From Lactuca virosa (lineage: Eukaryota; Streptophyta; Magnoliopsida; Asterales; Asteraceae): a stretch of DNA of 64,000 nucleotides. The stretch spans positions 80,623,748-80,687,747 of the forward strand of contig CAKMRJ010004445.1 of assembly GCA_928212115.1 (NCBI GenBank), in the 5' to 3' direction. A model generated the notes under the pieces. The model did not search any database and was not told the DNA's origin. It was given only the letters and a program-made list of their open reading frames with translations. This document shows positions 56,220 through 64,000 of the stretch, piece after piece. Within the stretch, counting starts at the first letter, position 1. Every line of letters begins with the position of its first letter. The position numbers and the translations under genes were made by a program.

Positions 56220-57676
56220 CTACTCAACAAAATATGATGATCTCTTCGACCCAATAGAGACTGCTAAACTATCTGAGGTTCTTGTGTCTCCTGAAGCCCA
56301 AATACAACATGCTGAAGTATTTGGTCCTACGCTATCCGATGAAGTGTCACTTAATACTTCCACCTCGCCGGTTGAGGGGGAAAACTCAACTCCGGATCAT
56401 ACGACAACCATCAAGGTTCCAGTACTAGAAGACACAGCTCCAGTCCCTCTCCGCAGAGGATTTCTACCATCAAACGTTTCTTCAAACTCGTATGATGAAA
56501 ACATGGAGAATATCGACACCAGAACTGACCCAAGAGTTCTCACAATTCCAATAATCCAGGGGGAACCTTCTCAAGCTCAAGAGGAACTTCCATCAGCAAT
56601 CCAGGGGGAACCTCTTCCAATTGCTCAAGAAAATGTTAATCTCACTCCAACAGCCCAAGATGATTCCGCAGGATGTTCTCAAGTCCAGGGGGAACTGCCG
56701 TCTCCAACCGCAGAGTCTTCCGATATTGAATACATTCCCTCTACTGCAACTGCTGATCATCTACAACCCCGTCTACACGTATGGACGAAGGACCACCCAC
56801 GAGGTCAAATCATCGGCAACCCATCCGCAGGTATCCAGACTCGATCTTCCAAGGACTTATCTGATCACTGTCACTACGCAACATTTATGTCCTCGGTCGA
56901 GCCTCGAACGATCACAGAAGCATTACTAGAACCAAACTGGATATCCGCAATGCAAGAAGAACTAGAAGAATTCAAAAGAATCAAAGTGTGGCAACTCGTT
57001 CCGAAGCCGCAAGGTCACACTATTGTTGGTACTCGAAGGGTGTACAAGAACAAGTTGGATGAATCCGGTGCGGTTGTCAGAAACAAGGTAAGGCTAGTTG
57101 CCAAAGGGTATAGTCAACTTGAAGGTATTGACTATGATGAAACGTACGCTCCAGTGGCACGAATGGAAGCCATCCGAATCTTCTTAGCATACGCAGCTCA
57201 CAAGAACATCAAAGTACATCAAATGGACGTGAAAAGTGCTTTTCTCAACGGTGAATTAAAAGAGGAAAGTTTATCTTCAGCAACCTCCGAGCTTCGAAAC
57301 TCTTGAATTCCCTGACTACTGCTACAAGCTTGAAAAAGCAGTCTACGGTCTAAAGCAAGCCCCAAGAGCGTGGTACGAGACTCTCTCTGAATTTCTTGTC
57401 TCGTCCGGATACAAAGGAGGAGTGATTGATCCCACTTTATTTAGAAAGGCAAACGGTAATCACCTTATGCTTGTACAAATATATGTGGATGATATCATAT
57501 TCGGATCAACTGATCAAGGAATGGTGGATGAATTTGCTAAGCTCATGACCAACAAGTTTCAAATGAGCATGAATAGAGAGATTAAGTTCTTTCTAGGACT
57601 TCAAGTGAAACAAGTCCCTCAAGGGATATTCATCCATCAGGAGAAATACACCACTGAACTACTAAATAAATACTAA
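56125..57676 (+). pseudogene. Copia reverse transcriptase
   Basis: A long variable linker (Ser/Thr/Pro-rich, 56215-56880) leads to RT: TITEALLEPNWISAMQEELEEF, VWQLVPKPQGH, NKVRLVAKGYSQLEGIDYDETYAPVARMEAIR, MDVKSAFLNGEL. A frameshift near 57270 follows, then KLEKAVYGLKQAPRAWYETL, the catalytic YVDDIIFGST and FFLGLQVKQ, ending at a TAA at 57674. The RT active site is intact. One shift and one stop break the protein. Confidence 0.9.
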
Positions 57677-58444
57677 ATGGACAACTGTTCTTCGGCTAAG
57701 GTCCCCATGGCCTTCGGAGTTAAGATATCTGCTGATCCCTCCGGCGAATCAGTGGATCACAAGACCTATAGAGGTATAATCGGCTCATTGATGTATCTCA
57801 CCGCAAGCCGACCAGACATTGTCTTTGCAACAGGGGTATGCGCAAGGTACCAGGCTGATCCAAAAATGTCACACATGACCGCAGCCAAGCAGATTCTAAG
57901 ATACTTAAAGGGCAGCAAGACTCTTGGTATATGGTACCCCGCAGGAAATGACTTCAGCTTACAAGCATTCACTGATGCGGATCATGCTGGATGCAGACTA
58001 GATCGAAAAAGCACCTCCGGTGGATGTCAATTTCTGGGTGGAAGACTCGTGAACTGGTCTTCAAGGAAACAAAGTTGTGTATCACTATCTACCGCAGAAG
58101 CTGAATATGTGGCCGCAGCTAGCTGTTGTTCACAAGTCTTGTGGATGAAAACACAACTTATGGACTACGGATACAGAATGCTGCAGATACCAATTTACTG
58201 TGACTCTGAGAGTGCTATAGCGATTTCCCACAATCCTATTCATCACTCTAAGACAAAGCATATTGAACTACGGTATCACTTCATCAAAGACCACATTCTG
58301 AAAGGTAACATTGAACTAATTTTTGTCCATACTCATGAAGAGATTGCTGATGTATTCACAAAGGCACATGACTCTACAAAACTGAACAGTTTCTTACAAA
58401 TGTTAGGAATGATGAATCCGGACCCACAATTCTTTTTGAATTAA
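57677..58444 (+). pseudogene. Copia RNase H
   Basis: The frame is the same as the preceding RT piece, separated only by TAA. It reads YRGIIGSLMYLTASRPDIVFATGVCARYQADPK, TDADHAGCRLDRKSTSG, NWSSRKQSCVSLSTAEAEYVAAASC, IYCDSESAIAISHNPIHHSKTKHIELRYHF and EEIADVFTKA, ending NPDPQFFLN at 58442. Acidic active-site residues (TDAD, EAEY, CDSESA) are all present. It is the end of the polyprotein and looks well conserved over 255 residues. Confidence 0.9.
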
Positions 58445-59313
58445 TAGGTACCGCATACCTTCCTTGGTATGTGATTGCGGTCCTAATTGAATTTATTTAT
58501 GATAGATAGTTTTGGTATATTCTGTGTGCCGCAGTACATTCTATGTACCACAATATATTTCATGTACCGCAACTATATATCATATCTATCTCTCAATGGT
58601 CCTTATTGTTTGTTGTTACTAATTTTTGTTCAAGTGCTCTCCTCAGTTCCTCTACTGCAGTCTTCTAACCATCCATCCGCAACAACAAAAGATCCATCCG
58701 CAATGAAGTCTCAATCCATAGCCACGTTGATTAATTTCTCAACTGCCTCATAAATTCATGAAACATTGTGTGCTATTTAATGATCATTCATTAAATCAGA
58801 AAAACATTCTCAAAAATAATTAAGAAACATTCCTTGTGCAGCATATCACTGTCATAGTTCCACTTTTCAAATAAACTTTGTGTCAGACCTATTTTAGGTA
58901 TGATGACAAAAAGATCAGTTTTCCATAATCAAAACGTCAAATCCGTTACATCTTCCTCTTTTGTACAACGGATTAACCCCTCTCCACACGTTTATCAGAC
59001 GTGAGGTTATGGGGACTGACATTTCATTAAATGCACCCACTTTTGGCAAATTCAAAAAAAATAAAGTAAATCTTTTAATTAAATTTTCTGTGGCCAAGAT
59101 TATTTCTCCTTATCTAAATAAAAACCCAAATGTTTTTATCCGATTTACTTAGGGTAAAAGCAATAAAGTTTTTATTAATCCGCCACTATAAAACCCTCTT
59201 TCTCTTCCCCAAGAAAGTTTTACGCTTTCTGAAAACTCTCAAGACGAACTTAATCTCTTCTTCATCTTCTTGCAAACCGTTTTCCTGCAAGTTCTTCAAA
59301 CCTCTTTTTCAAA
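58445..59313 (+). other. Copia spacer between pol and 3' open-frame region
   Basis: About 870 bases without a conserved frame. CCGCA motifs at 58451, 58528, 58566, 58675 and 58694. TATAAAA at 59187-59193 is followed by CT-rich leader-like sequence up to an ATG at 59314. Confidence 0.6.
59187..59193 (+). promoter_or_regulatory. Candidate internal TATA box before the copia 3' ORF
   Basis: TATAAAA in CGCCACTATAAAACCCTC, 127 bases before ATG 59314, with a CT-rich stretch (TCTTTCTCTTCCCC) between. It is a good match to a plant core promoter; function is inferred only. Confidence 0.45.
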
Positions 59314-60407
59314 ATGGTGAAATCGAACATCTCAAAGAAATAGTCCAAAGCATCTGGTCATCCAACTGGTTCAGATTCTGCCTCAAGAAACCCAACACCA
59401 ACAATTGCTTCGAGCAATTTTAGGGCAGTGTTCGAAGAGCATTCTTCTTACAATGCTCCGATCAAGTTGATGATCAAGTTCCTGCCAAATCACCCGTTGT
59501 TCGGTCCTTTTGATGCTTTCACTGATGTGGTACCTCTTTTAACCCTCTTCAAGTGTGCCCTTTCTGCATATCACCCACTCAACAATCTTCAAGAGGTGCA
59601 TCTGAATCTGGTGAATGATTCTTTGGTTATTCTGACCAAAGAAAAATTTCTAAACGCAATCAATCTGTTAGTTCATCCTTAACAAAGTTCTTCACACCAA
59701 GCATGGTCGACATTCAATCTGCACTCTATCAGATGGGTTATCAAAAGAAGCTGAAAGGCATAGTCGAGTTAAAGAAAAATCAGTTGCCTGTGGTATGGCA
59801 GTTCGTATGCCATTTCGTGATCCGCAACTTGTCTGGCAGAACCGGAGGCACTGACAATATGGGTCATAAGCTGCTGGAATTGGTATGGAGTATATTTACT
59901 GGCCACGACGTCAACTACGGTCAGATTCTATGGGATGACTTCTTGCAGTACATTCCCAAAGAAAGTCCAAAAGAAAACCTTACCGAGCTCACCTTTGCAA
60001 GATTCTGGTCTCTATGCATCTCGGATCTTCTTGTGGATGCAGGAGTAAGCATGGGCAACAATGTCAACCTCTTCATCACCAGAGATCTAAAAAGGTACAA
60101 CCCTTTTACAGATCAATCTATTTTTGGACCCATTAGACGACTACCAATCCACATACTATCTACACTTGGACTTGAAACCATTGATGTAGCAAATCACATC
60201 GAGGCTACGGAAGGTATTGACCCATACCTTCCTACCCTGCCTCTACCAGCCTCAACCGCACTCATCAATCCTGGTAGTACCGCAGCTCCTTCTTCCACCA
60301 CTCTATCAAAAAGAGTCAAGAAGGTTGCCTCAACCAACCAAGGCCCCCGCAACATCACAAGAAACATGGAACCCCAACGAAGAAGAAGATGCTCCCAAAA
60401 ACACTGA
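59314..60407 (+). pseudogene. Copia 3' ORF, N-terminal domain (env-like position)
   Basis: ATG 59314 gives MVKSNISKK, then a TAG at 59341. The frame continues through FEEHSSYNAPIKLMIKFLPNHPLFG and LFKCALSAYHPLNNLQEVHL to 59682. A frame change follows, then MVDIQSALYQMGYQKKLKGIVELKKN, LPVVWQFVCHFVIRNLSGRTGGTDN, HKLLELVWSIFTGHDVNYG, TFARFWSLCISDLLVDAGV and LGLETIDVANHI. The fold looks globular and alpha-helical. SIRE elements carry an env-like gene here, but I see no signal peptide or clear membrane segment. I do not recognise the family. Confidence 0.65.
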
Positions 60408-61571
60408 ACCCTCCAAGAAAAGGAAACTCAAACAAATTGTGCCCTCGGATGACGAATCAGATGACAATCAATCTCACTGTCCCTCCATGAGTGATTCTGA
60501 TGATGATGAACAACCAATTGCCATCCTCAAGAAGAGAAAAACCAAATCCACTGGCCAAATGCGTGACCGGACTGATACCTCAGCCTCTCAAAAGGCTCCG
60601 GTAGTCCTTGGGGTGGCCGCAGACCCATTCAATACAACCATCCTTTTCCACTCAGACACAGAAAGTGTGTCTGATTCACCCAATCGTGGAGATCCCCCAG
60701 TTCACTCCCAAGGATGGAACTGGTCTCGCCCTAAGGTCTCCAGGGCTTCCCGTCTACATTTCTTTTCACCTGAGGAGTTGAACTCCATCCTTTGTCTGTC
60801 ACCCAAACACTTCAAACACCTTCCCAACTGCAGGGCACTTCTTCAGCCCTAGCCAGAACTGAGCCGAGGCCAGACTTGACCACGGGTCAAGGAGACCGAG
60901 GAAGCTCAGGAAATCCTACTATACTTACATCTTTTCCAGATGGTTTAGGCACAGTGAGCACAAATGTGCAAGGATCTGTGAACCCGAGGGACACCTCGGT
61001 GCGCTTTCAAGGTTTTGACGGTGACGAATCAAATGATTCATGGCGACATTACACTCTGGTTTCAGACGTCGATATCAAGAAATATGTCGCTTTCCGTAGG
61101 GCATTTCAAGCCAGAAAGGACCAACAAACCAAGCAACTTCAACAGAAACAGTAGGAGATAGCAACAGTAGCCAAGTATTGGGCAGACACCATCAATAACG
61201 CTAACACCGTAGCCACCATTCAGAAAGTACAAGAGTGGATGTCAACAATAGTTGAGACTGTCCGCAACTCTCAAGCCACTCTTGGTGGTGAAGGTACATC
61301 AAAACTCCCTCCAACTCCAACTCTTAGAGATTCTCAAGATGATGGCACCGCGATCGAAGTCAGCTCCGCACCTACATTCGGGAACGACGACTTTGATATC
61401 AATGAGGTAATTCAGCCTACCCCTTCTGATGATGATTTAATGATTTTTGATGAGGAAGAAGCTTCGAGTGGCTCTCAACACTCAACCTCCAAGCCGAAAG
61501 AGAAGAAGAAGAAAAAGAAGATTGCTGTCTCAAGGAAGGAATTTCTGAGTCTACAAGCCAAAGTAGATTAG
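60330..61571 (+). pseudogene. Copia 3' ORF, middle acidic and basic region
   Basis: It continues in a shifted frame after about 60340. Lys/Arg patches (SKKRKLKQIVPSDDE, KKRKTKSTGQ) resemble nuclear localisation signals among acidic Ser/Asp runs (SDDESDD, SDSDDDEQ). Then come SFSPEEL-type sequence, a stop at 60852, a further frame to 61154 (RFQGFDGDESNDSWRHYTLVSDVDIKKYVAFRRAFQ), and 61239-61571 with DEEEASSGS and KKKKKKIAVS. This looks like a disordered charged linker. Nothing in it suggests an envelope protein. Confidence 0.6.
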
Positions 61572-62000
61572 ATCCTTGTTGCGGTGAAGCCCACTCAACC
61601 GCAACCTAAAGACATGTCGGGAGCGCAGTACTTATTGAAAAGAATTGAGAGACTTGAAACCCGTGAACGACTAGCTGCTGAGCGGATTTCTCTGAAAGTT
61701 GAAATGGGAATTTGTTCCCTGGATACAAGTCGTCAGGCTGATCATCAACAGTTTATGGCTGCTGCGGAGCGCCTCATCTCTGAGGTATCCACAACCAAGA
61801 AAGATCTTCAAACAACCATTACGGATCAGTCCAATCATTCGAAGAAGCTGATAGATGAAACTCATACTGCTTATGAGTCCACCATCTCGGTCGTCCAATC
61901 TACTATCAACAGACTTCAACGCTCTTTATCTTCCAACTTTCATGGTCTTGAGATTCTTCAACTTACTAAGGAGATTCATTGACTACTCTTCAACCCCGCC
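61572..62000 (+). pseudogene. Copia 3' ORF, coiled-coil region
   Basis: In frame with 61239-61571 after a TAG at about 61569. LLKRIERLETRERLAAERISLKVEMG, FMAAAERLISEVSTTKKDLQTTI and STISVVQSTINRLQRSLSS show heptad-like spacing of Leu, Ile and Val over about 120 residues. It ends at a TGA at about 61980. Coiled coils are reported in SIRE env-like proteins, but they are also common in capsid and motor proteins. Confidence 0.62.
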
Positions 62001-63317
62001 ATCTCAAACAATCAGCAACTGGCTGATGCACTCAAAGCTCAATTCTACGAGGTATGTGCTAAAGTCGATGGTCTTAAGCAATGGCTTGAGGAATCCCCAC
62101 CTCTGCATTCCTCAAGAGGGGGAAGTGATGAAGACCATCATCATTCAAACAACATCTCTCACCAATATACGAACTCCCCTATCATAAATGACAAAATTCC
62201 TACACCGCAACCATCTCCTTAAAAGAGTCCAAGCCATCAAACTCTACCGCAACATCAGTCTCCACCGCAAAAGGAAATCATTCAATACACCAATCCTTCT
62301 CCTGAGCGACCAAAGACCCCTCCCCACTTCAAGAACCTAGAATCCAACATGTCATCCGAACATTCCAATGACTCTCCCGCAACGAAACAGAAGAAAGCAG
62401 ATTGGAAAGCAGCCAAATTTGCTGAACTTATCTGGAGAGAAAACAGATTCGACATCACAATGGATGAAGCCTTAGTCAATTCATGGATCAACCCCCACTG
62501 AAGACTACTAGATGATGACTATAAACCCTACCTTACTTATGCTGAACCCCCATCCGACGGTTACTGGGATGTTCCAATCTCTCCCAATGCCAAATACTTC
62601 ACTATATTTGAGCAGTTTGACTGCAGCCTACCTGATCACAAGAGACTGCCCATGGAATTCGAAAGAATCAATCTTTTCCATGCCAAACATGCCTCTTCAA
62701 TAGAGAAGATCTGGTCTAATGATAGACCATCCACAGTCAAGAAATTTAAGCCCCAAAAATTCATGAAAACTGACTTCATCCAATATATTCTCACAACAAG
62801 GAATCAAGACTATGTCCACACCCAAGCTGACTTCCCATGTATGAATCCAGAAGAAGTCTTCCTGATAGCAAAGGTGTTCCAAAACAAAACTGAAAAGCAT
62901 CCGAAGATGAAGATAGCATTGGAGAGGGCAAGCACTTTTCTAAGGGAAATTGTTTGTGACTTCGCAAAAATTGATGCAGACATTTACCCTGTTCTTGCCA
63001 AAAATTTTGATCTACCACCACTTGATCCTGCACCGATGGTTACTGAAGGTTTTCAAGAAAGATCTCTGGGTGCAACAAACTTTCTAGATCTTGGAGTCAT
63101 CTTTAAACGAAAGGTCGATGAAACCAAATATTTCATCCCTATGACTGCCATGAATCGTCTCACAAGGAAACAAATTGAAGTTTGTCGAACCGCAGTTCAA
63201 AAGTCAAAACACACAACTGCCGAAGTCAAGTTCGAAATCCTAAGGAGAATCACTTGGTTAGAGAATGTCAGAAAATTTTGGTGGATTCTCATCAAGTTCT
63301 TGAAACTCGATAACTGA
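62001..63317 (+). pseudogene. Copia 3' ORF, C-terminal domain
   Basis: After a Pro/Ser/Gln-rich stretch with CCGCA motifs (62200-62340) comes an open piece at 62360-62500 (DWKAAKFAELIWRENRFDI). A 221-residue frame at 62652-63317 then reads EFERINLFHAKHASSIEKIWSN, KTDFIQYILTTRNQDYVHTQ, FLIAKVFQNKTEKHPKMKIAL, LREIVCDFAKIDADIYPVLAKNF, ITWLENVRKFWWILIKFLKLDN. The end is 32 bases before the 3' LTR. The sequence is helical and globular, with a hydrophobic Trp-rich C-terminus too short to be called a membrane anchor. Family unknown. Confidence 0.62.
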
Positions 63318-63340
63318 AGAGAAGTTAAAGAGGTCATTTA

Positions 63341-63349
63341 GGGGGAAAT
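63341..63349 (+). other. Copia polypurine tract
   Basis: GGGGGAAAT directly before TGTTGAATC of the 3' LTR. Confidence 0.85.
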
Positions 63350-63970
63350 TGTTGAATCATATAAGTGACCCTCTTGAACTTTGTCTACCGCAGCTCTCCT
63401 AGATCTGCAGTCAACTCCATTCAGCAACTTCATCCGAAGTTCACTATCCAAGTTTCTAGTTTAGCTCTTTATCTGCTTTATTAGAATACTCTCTTTTGTC
63501 CAGTATGCCTTGCATGGCTACGCATAGATAGTTGAACTAATGTAATATTCGAGTCTCTGTATATAAGAGCTCAATCCTTGTTATTAAACATCTCTCTCAT
63601 ATAACACTTCGCATCTTGAATCTCATATCTCGTGTTATTACTCTCATCCCTTTCTTTCTCAAAGTTCATATAACTATAACTGATTATTACCTCCCTTCGG
63701 AGCAAGTCATTCTTGACTTAATCACTAAGTTTGATCTCACTTACTAACTTGGTCTGAATGCATTTCTTGTTAAGAATCAACTTATGTGTATACTTGATAT
63801 AATACCTGCTGTTATTTATATTTCCTTACATTTCTGCACCTAACTTTCTAATTATCTAACTCTAACTTATTATTATTATTGTTGAGCTTTTAGATCCTTG
63901 AGATAAACTATTCCGCAACTATACTTGTTCTATCGTTTGTTCAAGTGTGTCCCAAGTTTTTCTCTCAACA
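63350..63970 (+). repeat. Copia 3' LTR
   Basis: TGTTGAATCATATAAG to TCTCTCAACA, 621 bases. It differs from the 5' LTR by roughly 20 substitutions and a small rearrangement near 63437-63470. Two CCGCA motifs of the 5' LTR have become CTGCA here. Confidence 0.95.
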
Positions 63971-64000
63971 CAGACGAGGAACAGTAGGTAAGGCGGAAAC
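63971..64000. other. Right flank with target duplication of the copia element
   Basis: CAGAC at 63971-63975 completes the duplication. The remaining 25 bases (GAGGAACAG and on) continue the interrupted, unassigned DNA. Confidence 0.9.

Larger units (their letters stand above)
51074..63970 (+). mobile_element. Complete SIRE/Maximus-like Ty1/copia element, inactive
   Basis: 12,897 bases between perfect CAGAC duplications. LTRs are 630 and 621 bases. The order is gag, protease, integrase, RT, RNase H (integrase before RT defines copia), then a 4.9-kb 3' region with further open frames. Large size, a long gag-to-protease spacer and coding capacity after RNase H fit the SIRE lineage. By hand I count about 20 substitutions between the LTRs, so insertion is fairly recent. 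Even so, gag-pol has at least seven stops or frameshifts. Confidence 0.93.

Noticed and set aside
59314..63317. Calling the copia 3' region an envelope gene
   Set aside because: Position fits SIRE env-like genes, but I see no signal peptide, cleavage site or convincing membrane segment, so only the position is noted.

Overview
The window is plant nuclear DNA made almost entirely of transposable elements. I see no host single-copy gene, rRNA, tRNA or CRISPR array. Ty3/gypsy Tekay/Del-like chromoviruses, a very large Ty1/copia element, a Mutator-like element carrying FAR1-type and ULP1-type genes, a Stowaway-like MITE and AT microsatellites all point to a eudicot. Some LTR motifs recall what I remember of lettuce-type Asteraceae repeats; that placement is inference only.

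Layout. 1-5097: 3' part of a decayed Tekay element (T1: pol, polypurine tract, 3' LTR). About 5574-22057: a Mutator-like element with a FAR1/MURA-like gene on + (6472-9197, catalytic half deleted) and a ULP1 cysteine-protease gene on - (exons at 9906-10703 and 21118-21671). The ULP1 gene is split in an intron by a complete - strand Tekay element (T2, 10721-20903, target duplication TAATG). 22060-22314: a Stowaway-like MITE. 22690-48752: a - strand gypsy element (G) whose gag is interrupted by an LTR plus leader plus gag start of a + strand family (V). This composite is present twice in tandem (A 22690-27362, B from 27363). Copy B was later hit by a complete + strand Tekay element (T3, 33070-44627, target duplication CAAGG) and by a solo LTR (45198-47333, target duplication GATTC). 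It ends in its own 5' LTR (47387-48752), which is cut by a - strand Tekay 3' LTR plus pol tail (T4, 48753 to about 50860). 51074-63970: a complete 12.9-kb SIRE-like copia element (target duplication CAGAC) with gag-pol and a separate 4-kb 3' open-frame region.

How the parts relate. Almost every frame is interrupted by stops or frameshifts, so none of these elements is likely to move alone. The nesting gives a relative order: MULE before T2; G before V; the A/B duplication before T3 and the solo LTR; G's LTR before T4. The most interesting signals are not genes. (1) A hairpin with covarying stem sits at the extreme 3' end of all Tekay-like LTRs here. (2) Short palindromes specific to each family are arrayed near the TATA boxes of different LTRs and in the MULE introns. 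(3) A conserved extra ORF precedes gag in both complete Tekay elements. (4) The copia element is enriched for CCGCA on one strand. (5) The copia 3' region has its own TATA-like box. All of this was read by eye; no alignment or database search was run.
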